Shown here: in pieces, positions 40,655 to 48,931 of the stretch
How positions within the stretch are numbered: the first letter of the stretch is position 1
Layout: every line of letters starts with the position of its first letter
Assembly: GCF_027925525.1 (NCBI RefSeq)
Contig: NZ_BSDJ01000020.1
Location: 1 to 64,000 of the forward strand
Length of the DNA stretch: 64,000 nt
Reading direction: 5' to 3'
From: Paenibacillus tyrphae
Lineage (GTDB): Bacteria; Bacillota; Bacilli; Paenibacillales; NBRC-103111
The notes under the pieces: generated by a model
The model's input: only the letters and a program-made list of their open reading frames with translations
What the model was told of the DNA's origin: nothing
Database searches by the model: none
Position numbers and translations under genes: made by a program

Positions 40655-41272
40655 TTAGAACGACTCGTTAACGACCACGTCGCTGAGCGGCAGACGTTCT
40701 GTCGCGCGTGCCGGGCTAGCCGCTTTACCGATCGGGAGAAGCATAACCGGGATATAGCGTTCCGGAATGTTGAACTCTTGGATCAAAGCAGCCGGATTGT
40801 ACCCGCCCATCGGAACCGTGTCATAGCCTTTCGCGCGCGCTGCCAGCATAAGCTGCATAGCGGCCAGCGAGGCGTTGCGGATCGCTTCGTCGCGGCCTAC
40901 TGTCGGATTGTTCGCATAGGCGCCGTTAATTTGACCGAGCATCGTGTCGCGAACTTCAGGCGTCGCCTTTTCAAAGACGATCGGGGCGGTCAAGTTTGCT
41001 TGCAGGTCGCCGAGCACGACGACAACCGCGGATGCGTCGGATACTTGCTGTTGGCCGAACGCGATCGGCAGAAGACGGTCTTTGTTCGCCTGCTCGCGGA
41101 TGACCAGAAAACGCCAGTGCTGCAAGTTCCAGGACGACGGCGCGCTTGCGGCCAGCTCCAGAATTTCATTCAGCTCCGCATCCGGGATCACGACATCCTT
41201 TTGATATTGACGGACGGAATGACGGGACAGAATAACTTGCTCTGCGGTTTGTTGTTGTTCGATTTGGCTCAT
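40655..41272 (-). CDS. Nitroreductase-family flavoprotein
   Basis: 205 residues of the FMN nitroreductase fold: SRHSVRQYQ at the N-terminus, ELAASAPSSWNLQHWRFLVI (~residues 42-61), and YDTVPMGGYNP. Such enzymes reduce quinones, nitroaromatics or azo compounds with NAD(P)H. The ATG at 41272 follows AAAGGAGTGG at 8 bp; a GTG three codons upstream overlaps the RBS. A YodB-like operator lies upstream, suggesting induction by quinone/electrophile stress. Confidence 0.88.
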   Translation of the reverse strand: MSQIEQQQTAEQVILSRHSVRQYQKDVVIPDAELNEILELAASAPSSWNLQHWRFLVIREQANKDRLLPIAFGQQQVSDASAVVVVLGDLQANLTAPIVFEKATPEVRDTMLGQINGAYANNPTVGRDEAIRNASLAAMQLMLAARAKGYDTVPMGGYNPAALIQEFNIPERYIPVMLLPIGKAASPARATERLPLSDVVVNESF

Positions 41273-41326
41273 AATTTCCACTCCTTTATTTGTATAACTC
41301 TATTTAGTATAATAACGCAATTAACT

Positions 41327-41341
41327 TACTTTTGTAAAGTA
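41327..41341 (-). promoter_or_regulatory. Candidate HxlR/YodB-type operator of the nitroreductase gene
   Basis: Perfect inverted repeat TACTTT-TGT-AAAGTA. The minus-strand TTTACA inside it can serve as -35 with TATTAT 18 bp downstream, so a bound repressor would block RNA polymerase. Operators of DUF24/HxlR redox regulators such as YodB, which controls the nitroreductase YodC in Bacillus subtilis, have a similar TACTTnnnnnAAGTA form. Confidence 0.5.
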
Positions 41342-41403
41342 CCATACAAAAAATTACGAGACCTAATTTTGAGCCTTGATCCATAGGGCAGCGCATATAG
41401 TTT

Positions 41404-41562
41404 TTACCTTGAATCCGGTAAATACAGCGTGAAGGTGCTTCCTTTTCCTTCCTCGCTTCGCAGCGTCAAGCGGCCGCCCAGCAGCTTCGCCAGCTCCAGC
41501 GAAATGGACAGCCCAAGGCCCGTCCCTCCGTATTTGCGGCTGATCGAGCCGGGGCGAAGAGC
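41404..41562 (-). pseudogene. C-terminal remnant of a histidine kinase
   Basis: The frame encodes only the end of an HATPase domain ([41 protein letters not shown], then stop). The match stops abruptly around 41562, where sequence unrelated to a kinase follows. No HisKA, N-box or G1 box is present in the window on this strand upstream. The remnant points head-to-head at the diguanylate cyclase gene. Confidence 0.8.
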
Positions 41563-41638
41563 GTTGTATAGATTTTGTTCAGATTTATTTGTTAGAATAG
41601 GACGGATAAACCATTCAAAAAAAAGGAGTTGTTGCAGC

Positions 41639-42646
41639 GTGTTCCATCTGTCGCACGTCCTTGGACGAATCAGAAACCGTTGGTTCGCGGCGGCTTCGTT
41701 CGTTACGGGGAGCGTGTGGTCCGCGCATTTGGCCGTACTGGTATTCCACTGGGACGACAACGTGCGCTATGATACGACTTTAACCCTTATTTCTTTACTT
41801 GCTGGCATCATGACGACGTTCCTTATCTTTCATCTGGCTCTGTTCGGAAACAAAAGCCGCCTACGACTGGCGGGCGGCGGCTTGCTCACGATGATCGGGA
41901 TGGCAACGATGTATATAACAGGCAGCGAAGCCGCCATCGCTCCGGATGACGACAGAGCTCATTTCGTCCACTCCGTCCTGCGCCCGGTAGATTTGTTTTT
42001 GCTCTTCGGCGTTCTGGCCGCGATGTGTCTTGTGTATATCGTCGCTTGGCGGGCGATGCGCCTCCAGCGGCAAGCGCTCGAAAAGCTGGCGTATACCGAT
42101 CCTTTGACTGGTTTGCTTAACCGGAATGCTTGGGACCGCTACGCCGAGAAAAACACCGTAAACCGAAATGCGGCGTTCTTGTTTCTGGATTTGGACGAAT
42201 TTAAATCCGTCAATGATACGCTCGGACATGACATTGGCGATTTGTTGATCTTGGAAGTGGGGCAGCGCTTAAAAGCGTTCCAGAACAAACATCGGCAAAT
42301 CTACCGGCTCGGCGGGGACGAATTTCTGCTGGTCGCGCTCCAGTGCAGCGAGGCGTCCGCCCAAAAAACGGCTTCCGACATGCTCGAAACGATCAAGGCT
42401 CCTTACCACTTGGCAGGAAAGGTGGTCCATGTCTCCGGCAGCATCGGCATCTGCCTCGGCTCCGTTCCCGGGTCCAGTTGTACCACTATGCTGAAAAATG
42501 CGGACGCCGCCATGTACCGCGCCAAATTGTCGGGAAGAAACCGATTCTTCACGTATCGCGAAGGCGTGAGCACATTTTTTTTGAGCCCGCTGCGCGGTAC
42601 GGGCAACGGCTTGCCCAAGAGCATCGCTAAGGGCAGAGGAGCCTGA
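41639..42646 (+). CDS. Diguanylate cyclase with degenerate MHYT-like membrane domain
   Basis: 335 residues. The N-terminal ~140 residues contain about four membrane helices resembling part of an MHYT sensor. A second-unit-like segment ([14 protein letters not shown] followed by [13 protein letters not shown]) and a degraded MHYT motif (GMATMYITG) are visible. A GGDEF domain follows with the active-site LGGDEF at residues 225-229 and no RxxD inhibitory site just before it. It should make c-di-GMP from two GTP. The start is GTG 41639 with AAAGGAG 10 bp upstream; an extended -10 (TGTTAGAAT) lies at 41590-41598. Confidence 0.8.
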   Translation: MFHLSHVLGRIRNRWFAAASFVTGSVWSAHLAVLVFHWDDNVRYDTTLTLISLLAGIMTTFLIFHLALFGNKSRLRLAGGGLLTMIGMATMYITGSEAAIAPDDDRAHFVHSVLRPVDLFLLFGVLAAMCLVYIVAWRAMRLQRQALEKLAYTDPLTGLLNRNAWDRYAEKNTVNRNAAFLFLDLDEFKSVNDTLGHDIGDLLILEVGQRLKAFQNKHRQIYRLGGDEFLLVALQCSEASAQKTASDMLETIKAPYHLAGKVVHVSGSIGICLGSVPGSSCTTMLKNADAAMYRAKLSGRNRFFTYREGVSTFFLSPLRGTGNGLPKSIAKGRGA

Positions 42647-42680
42647 CTGCTTAAAAATCAAAAATTCGAAGATAGCAAAA

Positions 42681-42733
42681 AGCGCCACCGGGGACGAAAA
42701 CGTTGAAAATTCGCCTACCCCGGCGGCGTTTTT
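42681..42733. terminator. Bidirectional terminator
   Basis: GCGCCACCGGGG (42682-42693) pairs with CCCCGGCGGCGT (42718-42729, one mismatch). T-runs exist in both directions (TTTTT at 42729-42733 on plus, T5 on minus). It overlaps the stop codon of the glycosyltransferase. Confidence 0.8.
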
Positions 42734-43757
42734 ATAAATGCATAACACCAGGATACATTCGCTCCTCCGCCGCCCGCTTCTTTTGCTCGAAAACCGGCGC
42801 AAACCGCCCCATATATTCCGGGACCTGCAGGCCCCGTCCGCTCTTTTGCGCCCAACGGCGGTGCGCCTTCAGCGCCCCTTCCCAATCCTCCAACGCCCAT
42901 AAAATTTCAAATTGCACTGCGTACGAATCGGGATAATCGGGAATTTCGTTGGCGGCCAGCCTTGCGGCATCCAGCGCCAGCCCCTGCTCGTTGGCATCCA
43001 GCAGCGCCATCATCAAATCGTAATATGCGTGCGCCCTCGCGTAATCGTTCCTGTGCGGGATTCGGCGAAGCGCGCGGGCCGCGTAGAAGGAAGCGAGTGT
43101 CGGCTCGCCGATATGGCAATACGCGTTGGCCAAATGGCTGCAGACCAAGCCGTCATCCGGCTTTCGGTCTAGTTCCTGCAGCAGCAGCGGAATGTTGCGG
43201 CGCGACTTCCGCTCCATTTCGCTCTGCGTACAGCCGTAATGCAATAGCCGGCAGCCGTAAAACAGCTTGCCCGACGCGCGACGCGGGCCGCTGATCACGC
43301 GGAGCCGCTCGTGGACGGCCCCCGTATAGGTATAGCATCCCTTGCGGAACAAGCGCTCCACATGATTGACGAGCACCGTCTGTCCGTTCCGGCCGTCCAA
43401 ATGGTGGCACACGAGCGAGAGCAGGCTGGTGTTGTCGGCTTCGCGGGCAAGCAGGCTTTTGAATTCCCGGACCGGCATGTCCCATACAAGCTCTTCGTCC
43501 GCATCGATGAACCACACCCACTCGCCGGACGCCAGCGTGATCGCGTAATTGCGCGCCTCCGCAAAGCTGCCGGTCCACGAAAAGCGGTGAACCTTGGCGC
43601 CCATGGCCGCCGCCGTCTCCGCGCTGCCGTCCGTCGAGCCCGTATCGACAACGACGATCTCGTCGGCCCATGGGTAAACGCTGCGGATCGCGGCAGGGAG
43701 CGAGGCTCTCGCGTCTTTTACAATCAAGCATGCCGAAATGGAAGGAATTGTTTTCAT
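42732..43757 (-). CDS. Glycosyltransferase family 2 with C-terminal helical repeats
   Basis: 341 residues. GT-A core: SISACLIVKDARASLPAAIR, VVDTGSTDGSAETAAAMGAK and the metal motif WFIDADEELV (~residues 82-91). From ~195 on, TPR-like helices follow (PDDGLVCSHLANAYCHIGEP). This resembles SunS/TPR-glycosyltransferase-type proteins common in Paenibacillus. The acceptor is unknown. AGGTGATT precedes the ATG. Confidence 0.85.
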   Translation of the reverse strand: MKTIPSISACLIVKDARASLPAAIRSVYPWADEIVVVDTGSTDGSAETAAAMGAKVHRFSWTGSFAEARNYAITLASGEWVWFIDADEELVWDMPVREFKSLLAREADNTSLLSLVCHHLDGRNGQTVLVNHVERLFRKGCYTYTGAVHERLRVISGPRRASGKLFYGCRLLHYGCTQSEMERKSRRNIPLLLQELDRKPDDGLVCSHLANAYCHIGEPTLASFYAARALRRIPHRNDYARAHAYYDLMMALLDANEQGLALDAARLAANEIPDYPDSYAVQFEILWALEDWEGALKAHRRWAQKSGRGLQVPEYMGRFAPVFEQKKRAAEERMYPGVMHL

Positions 43758-43813
43758 GGGGAATCACCTCAAGGGATTGCGGTATAGCTAAGCGATAAGC
43801 TCTCTGCTGTCGG

Positions 43814-44155
43814 TTAAGACGGCGCTTTGATTAATTCGAGGCCGCCGATGAGCGGTACCGGTTTTCGCTCGCCCCGGGCGGCACTCACCATTCCCAGAAC
43901 GGCCAGGACGAAGACGGCCAGATTCGCTACCGGCAGCAGCAGCCAGCCAATGACGGGAATGAGCCCGAGCACGACATTCGCGACAAGCCCCGCGAGCAGC
44001 AGAATCAGCCCCTGATTGGCATGGTACATCGCGTAGCGGGAACCTTTGGCCACAAGCAGCGGCAGGAAAAACAAAATATAGGCCAGGACGGCAACCGTTT
44101 TATTCCGGCTGATGTCGTCCTGTTCGGCAACGGACAATTCTGTGTTGTGCTGCAA
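43814..44155 (-). CDS. Tic20/DUF4870-like small membrane protein
   Basis: 113 residues. After a polar N-terminus come NKTVAVLAYILFFLPLL, YAMYHANQGLILLLAG and two further helices, the pattern of DUF4870/Tic20-like four-helix proteins of unknown function. The start is taken as TTG 44155 with GAGAGGTG about 7 bp upstream; a GTG at 44164 is part of that RBS. Confidence 0.7.
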   Translation of the reverse strand: MQHNTELSVAEQDDISRNKTVAVLAYILFFLPLLVAKGSRYAMYHANQGLILLLAGLVANVVLGLIPVIGWLLLPVANLAVFVLAVLGMVSAARGERKPVPLIGGLELIKAPS

Positions 44156-44248
44156 GTGAAACACCTCTCCTCTTTGCGGATCGAAAATCTTTTGCCGATC
44201 TCATCATAAGATCCGGTGCGTCATGTGACCAGTTACCGGCCTCACGTA

Positions 44249-44319
44249 TTCCGTCATTTCTTGGCTTTCGCGGTCTCCCGGACGGAAAGCAATGGGAAAC
44301 TTGTTCACTTCCGTCATTT
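44249..44319 (+). repeat. Direct repeats TTCCGTCATTT spaced 60 bp
   Basis: Two identical 11-bp copies at 44249-44259 and 44309-44319, upstream of TATAAT (44340-44345) and the NarL-type regulator gene. Related elements (CCGTCACTT at 45170, CCGTCAT on the minus strand at 48870-48864) occur before the kinase and surface protein genes. Confidence 0.5.
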
Positions 44320-44366
44320 AATTCCTGTATAAATTCCACTATAATAGGGGGGAATGGGGGGAGGAC

Positions 44367-45044
44367 GTGGGAGCAAACTCGATTACAATCATCATAGCCG
44401 ACGATCAGACCTTGATGCGGGACGGGTTGCATACGATCCTGTCGCTGGAAGAGGACATGGAGGTCGTCGGGGTCGCGGAGAACGGGGTCCAGGCGCTGGA
44501 GCTGACGGAACGGCTGAAGCCGAACCTGGTGCTGATGGATATTCAGATGCCCGTCATGAACGGCATCGAATGTACAAAGCAGATGAAGAAGCGGTTTCCG
44601 GAGACGGCTATTTTGATTTTGACGACCTTCGCGGAGGACGATTACATTGTGGAAGCGCTCGCGGGCGGCGCTTCCGGTTTCCTGCTGAAAGATATGCCCG
44701 GGGACAAGCTGATCCATTCGATCCGCGACTGCATGCGGGGACAGCTCATGATGCCTGCCGTCATCGCCTCCAAACTGGCTGCGCGGCTGGCCGCAGGCTC
44801 GCCCCCGGCTCAGGCGGAATTTGACGCAAAGCGCCTTAAAGCGGAAGGGGTCAGCTTCACGGAGCGGGAGAAGCATATTATCGCGCTGATGATGGAAGGC
44901 AAGAACAACCGTCAAATTGCCGGATTGCTGTTTATGAGCGAAGGTACGGTCAAAAATTACGTCAGCGTCATCTATAACAAGATCGGAACGAACGACCGGA
45001 CGAAAGCGATTCTCGTATTGAAGGAATGGCTGCAGAACGGCTGA
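44367..45044 (+). CDS. NarL/LuxR-family response regulator
   Basis: 225 residues: a receiver domain with IIADDQTL and phospho-acceptor Asp58 (LVLMDIQMPVMNG), then a LuxR-type helix-turn-helix (~150-215, SFTEREKHIIALMMEGKNNR then QIAGLLFMSEGTVKNYV). The start is GTG with a G-rich RBS (GGGGGGAGG). It stands 266 bp upstream of the hybrid kinase, whose C-terminal NarX-type module is the expected phosphodonor. Confidence 0.9.
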   Translation: MGANSITIIIADDQTLMRDGLHTILSLEEDMEVVGVAENGVQALELTERLKPNLVLMDIQMPVMNGIECTKQMKKRFPETAILILTTFAEDDYIVEALAGGASGFLLKDMPGDKLIHSIRDCMRGQLMMPAVIASKLAARLAAGSPPAQAEFDAKRLKAEGVSFTEREKHIIALMMEGKNNRQIAGLLFMSEGTVKNYVSVIYNKIGTNDRTKAILVLKEWLQNG

Positions 45045-45310
45045 ATCGGGCCGGCTGCTGCGCTTGGTGGAATGGCCGGAGTTGAAGGCGGCGGGAGGAA
45101 GCTTTGGCATCGCTCCCCCGCCTTTTTGGTATGGAATGATGCGGGGGACGGCGGAAAATGTTATGACTGCCGTCACTTTTCATATGACCGTCCGATCGTT
45201 CATGATGAATGGGAATGTTCGAATCAGTGGCGCAGTTCGAACTTTGGAAGCGGCACGTGACCGTCGTCACTCCTCGCTGTCCTTATTATCGACTTGGGAG
45301 CTGGTATGCT

Positions 45311-48300
45311 ATGTTCGACCAAAAGCCGCTGCGCCTCGGTATGCGGATGATCGCCTTTCTCATCTTAGTCGCTGTCGGGATCGGAGGGCTCCTGGCGCCG
45401 ACGATGACAACCGGGGGCAGCAAGCCGGTCTATGATCTGCAGGACGAACCGGGATGGCAGATTCATCTGGGGGATTTGCCGCTAGCGCCGGACGGAAGCG
45501 TTCTGGAAGGCCCGGCAAGCTGGGCCTCACTCAAGTCGGTGCAGCCTTTATACAGCGACAAGCGGTATACCGGAATCATCTGGCTGAAACGCCAACTGCC
45601 CGGCAAGATTGACCCTGGCTCGGCGCTGCACGTCGCAGGCTTGAAATCGTACGAGATGTATTTGGACAACCGACGCCTCGCCAGCGTAAACTATCAGCCG
45701 TACGATTTCAAAGTCAACGGCGCATTCCAGTGGCGTCTCCTCCCGATGCCTCCCGATGCCGGAGGGCACACGGTATACGTTCGGATCAATCATGACGACC
45801 GGGGGCTCCTTACCGGCCGGGTCACGATCGGCAGCGAGAGCGGCTACTGGGACCGCATTCTGATGCGCGATATGTATAACATCGTGCTGGGAACGCTGTT
45901 CGTTGCGCTTGGGGTCGCTTCGCTTGTTTTGTTTTTATTTCAACGCACCGAGAAGCTGCACTTTCATTTCTCGCTTTTTGCCCTCTCGGCGGGCTACGGG
46001 TGCATTGCGCGAACTGAGCTCGCCCAGGTGTTCGTCGGCAACTCGGTCTGGATCTATCTGCATAATGTCGCCTTCCCGCTCGCCACGTTCGCTTTTCTCT
46101 CGTTTCTCGAAACGATGTACGGCAGCGGGGCGTGGGACCTGAGACGGCGGATGCGGCAAACGATGCTGGCGTTTACCGGGCTTTGTCTGGCGGCTGCGTT
46201 TTGGGACGACGTCCTGTACACGGATTTGATCAAGTTTGCTTTTCCTCCGCTATTTTTCGTCATCTTCGCGCTGACTGCCGCCATGACCGTACGCGTCTTT
46301 ATCCGCAGCCGGGACCGGGAAACGCGTTCGATCCTGGTCGGCTTCGCCGTGCTGCTTACGGTTACGCTGTTTCATGCGCTGCTCATTTTCAACCAGCGGT
46401 GGTTCTTCATCGTGTATGAACGGTATCCGGCGTTGTACCGGATCTGGACGGACCAAATTTTTATCGGTGTCTTCGTATTCATGCTTTGTCTCGGCATGGT
46501 GCTGTTTCACCGCTTCCGCCAGGTGCACCGGAACATGAAGCGGTACGCCGCGGAGCTGGAGCTTAAGAACGAGCGTCTCATGGAACTCGACAAGCTCAAA
46601 GACGCGTTTCTTGCCAATATGTCCCACGAGCTGCGTACGCCGCTCCACGGCATTCTCGGACTGACGCATTCGCTGCTTGACGGCGTGGCCGGCCCGGTGA
46701 ATGCCGCCGCGCGGGACAATCTGGAGCTGATCGTCTCAAGCGGGAAGCGGCTTGCCGGCCTCATCGGCGATATTCTGGATTTCTCCAAGCTGAAGCACCG
46801 CGATCTGGCTCTCCAGCTCGAACCAATCGATCTCGGGGAAACGGTCCGCCTCGTGCTGGCGGTCTTCGCGCCGCTCGCCGACAAGAAGCGGCTCCGGCTC
46901 GTCCGGCAGCTGGACGAAGCTCTGCCTCCGGTTAAGGCCGACGGCAACCGGCTGGAGCAAATTTTGTACAATTTGATCGGCAACGCGATTAAATTTACGG
47001 AAAGCGGCGAAATCCGGGTCGAAGCGTCCCGGCAGGACGGCTTCGTTCGCCTGTCCGTTTCGGATACCGGCATCGGGGTGCCGGAAAGCAAGCACGAGGC
47101 GATTTTCCAGGCGTTCGAGCAAGGCGAAAGCTCCGCCTCCCGGGAATACGGCGGGACGGGGCTGGGCTTGTCGATCACCCGGAAGCTGGTCGAGCTGCAC
47201 GGTGGCAGCATCGGCCTCGACTCCGCCCCAGGGCGCGGCTCGACGTTCACGTTCACGCTCCCGGTGTGGGAGGAGGACGCTACCGCTCGGAATCGTGCGG
47301 TGTCCGATGCTATCACGCCTGACGCGGGCACCGCGGGTCCCCTTCTTGCTGCGGCCCGGACGCCCTTGCCGTCTCCCGCTGCAGTGGAAGGACCCGAGTC
47401 GCGGCAGGCTCGGGAGGTCAGTCCGGCACAGCGTATCAAGCCAACGATCTTAATCGTTGACGACGAACCGGTCAACCTGCAGGTGCTCGGGAACTATTTG
47501 GCCAAGCAGCCTTATGAGCTCCGCCACGCCGGCAGCGGAGTGGAAGCGCTCCGGCTTGTTGCCGAGGCGAAGCCCGATTTGATTCTCCTCGATGTGATGA
47601 TGCCGCGAATGACCGGCTACGAAGTATGCCGGGAAATCCGCCGGACCTATAGCCCCGGAGAGCTGCCGGTTCTGCTCGTAACGGCCAAAAATCAAATGGA
47701 GGATTTGCTTGAGGGCTTCAACGCCGGGGCTAACGATTATTTGACCAAGCCCGTGTCGCGCCCCGAGCTGCTGGCCCGCGTCGAGCTGCAGCTTCAGCTA
47801 CTGCAGCTCAACCACTCGCTGGAGCGGCTCGTTGAAGAGCGAACGGCGGACCTGGCGGATACGAACCGCCGGCTGCACCGTTCGATGCGGGAGACGGCCG
47901 AAGCGATGGCCGAGCTGTCCGTGCTTGAGGAGCGGAACCGGATTGCGCAGGACATTCACGATATCGTCGGACATACTCTGTCGACGACGATCGTCCAGAT
48001 CGAAGCCGCCAAACGGCTGATCGAACGAAACGACGCGCTCGGATTGGAGAAGCTAAGCGTTTCGCAGGAGCTCGTCCGCAAGAGCTTGAACGAAATCCGG
48101 ACGTCGGTGCGCATGCTTTCGGAAAGCGCAGCCGATTACGATCTGGCCGAAGCTTTGAAGAAGCTGCTGGCCGATACGCAGGAGGTGACGGGCATCCCGG
48201 TCGTATTCGAGCTGGACCCCCTCCCTCCGCTAAGCGCGCTGCAAAAAAAGGTGCTGTACCATGCGCTCCAGGAAGGGCTGACCAACGGCATCAAGCATGG

Positions 48301-48511
48301 CGACTGCCGCCGGTTCGATTTTACCTTGCGTCGGGAGGAGCATCAGCTGCGGTTCATACTGAGCAACGACGGCCGGGCTTACGAGAACAACCCGATGGGC
48401 TTCGGACTCGCTGCCATGAAGGAGCGGGTGCAGCAGCTTGGCGGCACGATGAGTCTCTCGGCTCCGGAGACGGGCGGCTGTCTGCTCCGTATCGTTTTGC
48501 CCGTGGAATAA
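45311..48511 (+). CDS. Hybrid sensor kinase with two kinase modules (7TMR-DISM, HisKA, REC, HisKA_3)
   Basis: 1066 residues. Domain order: signal/anchor helix (~8-28), extracellular 7TMR-DISMED2-like domain (~35-180), seven membrane helices (~185-405), HisKA with His439 (ANMSHELRTPLHG), HATPase ([26 protein letters not shown]), an Ala/Pro linker, a receiver with Asp761 (LILLDVMMPRMTG), a coiled coil (~835-880), then a NarX-type HisKA_3 with His883 (NRIAQDIHDIVGHTL) and a second HATPase (QEGLTNGIKHG, GFGLAAMKERVQQ). The first module should phosphorylate the internal receiver. The second should phosphorylate the neighbouring NarL-type regulator. ATG 45311 (GGGAG 10 bp upstream) is favoured; 34 in-frame codons upstream show no RBS. 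Confidence 0.9.
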   Translation: MFDQKPLRLGMRMIAFLILVAVGIGGLLAPTMTTGGSKPVYDLQDEPGWQIHLGDLPLAPDGSVLEGPASWASLKSVQPLYSDKRYTGIIWLKRQLPGKIDPGSALHVAGLKSYEMYLDNRRLASVNYQPYDFKVNGAFQWRLLPMPPDAGGHTVYVRINHDDRGLLTGRVTIGSESGYWDRILMRDMYNIVLGTLFVALGVASLVLFLFQRTEKLHFHFSLFALSAGYGCIARTELAQVFVGNSVWIYLHNVAFPLATFAFLSFLETMYGSGAWDLRRRMRQTMLAFTGLCLAAAFWDDVLYTDLIKFAFPPLFFVIFALTAAMTVRVFIRSRDRETRSILVGFAVLLTVTLFHALLIFNQRWFFIVYERYPALYRIWTDQIFIGVFVFMLCLGMVLFHRFRQVHRNMKRYAAELELKNERLMELDKLKDAFLANMSHELRTPLHGILGLTHSLLDGVAGPVNAAARDNLELIVSSGKRLAGLIGDILDFSKLKHRDLALQLEPIDLGETVRLVLAVFAPLADKKRLRLVRQLDEALPPVKADGNRLEQILYNLIGNAIKFTESGEIRVEASRQDGFVRLSVSDTGIGVPESKHEAIFQAFEQGESSASREYGGTGLGLSITRKLVELHGGSIGLDSAPGRGSTFTFTLPVWEEDATARNRAVSDAITPDAGTAGPLLAAARTPLPSPAAVEGPESRQAREVSPAQRIKPTILIVDDEPVNLQVLGNYLAKQPYELRHAGSGVEALRLVAEAKPDLILLDVMMPRMTGYEVCREIRRTYSPGELPVLLVTAKNQMEDLLEGFNAGANDYLTKPVSRPELLARVELQLQLLQLNHSLERLVEERTADLADTNRRLHRSMRETAEAMAELSVLEERNRIAQDIHDIVGHTLSTTIVQIEAAKRLIERNDALGLEKLSVSQELVRKSLNEIRTSVRMLSESAADYDLAEALKKLLADTQEVTGIPVVFELDPLPPLSALQKKVLYHALQEGLTNGIKHGDCRRFDFTLRREEHQLRFILSNDGRAYENNPMGFGLAAMKERVQQLGGTMSLSAPETGGCLLRIVLPVE

Positions 48512-48535
48512 AGGCGGGAATCTTCGGAAAAGCGC

Positions 48536-48564
48536 TTACCATTTTCAGTTATTTCCTGTATAGT
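48536..48564 (+). promoter_or_regulatory. Probable promoter of the YhfH-like gene
   Basis: TTACCA (48536-48541), 17-bp spacer, TATAGT (48559-48564). Confidence 0.45.
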
Positions 48565-48602
48565 GAAAGTATCATGAACACAGGGAGTGATGCACTTTGT
48601 TG

Positions 48603-48770
48603 ATGCGAACGACCGAGTTTTATGAAAACCTGCCTTCCAAATGCTGCGATACGTGCGGCGAACCGATTGAGGAGATGGCTGACTGCTACTCCTCCACCTG
48701 TACGAAATGCAAAGGCCATACGTTCTACCCGCTTAGCCCGATCTCCGGGCCGCCCGTTCATCCGGAATAG
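48603..48770 (+). CDS. YhfH-like small Cys-rich protein
   Basis: 55 residues: EFYENLPSKCCDTCGEPIEE followed by DCYSSTCTKCKGH. Four to five Cys form two C-x2-C-like pairs, a small zinc-ribbon pattern that resembles the YhfH-type proteins of Bacillales (function unknown). Start is uncertain: ATG 48603 is 15 bp from GGGAG, and in-frame TTG codons at 48597 and 48600 are better spaced. A terminator follows directly. Confidence 0.65.
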   Translation: MRTTEFYENLPSKCCDTCGEPIEEMADCYSSTCTKCKGHTFYPLSPISGPPVHPE

Positions 48771-48774
48771 TTCA

Positions 48775-48799
48775 ACGCCCCTGCCGAGGGGGCGTTTTT
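48775..48799 (+). terminator. Rho-independent terminator
   Basis: ACGCCCC (48775-48781) pairs with GGGGCGT, followed by T7. Confidence 0.9.
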
Positions 48800-48931
48800 T
48801 TGTGCGCTTTTTTGGAGCGGCGCCCCGACAAAAGAATGCTACGAAGGACGCATGACCGTTCTCATGACGGCGATCACTGGTCATTATGACTTCCTCCGCT
48901 TTACGATGAGATCCGGAAGGAGGAGTTAAAC

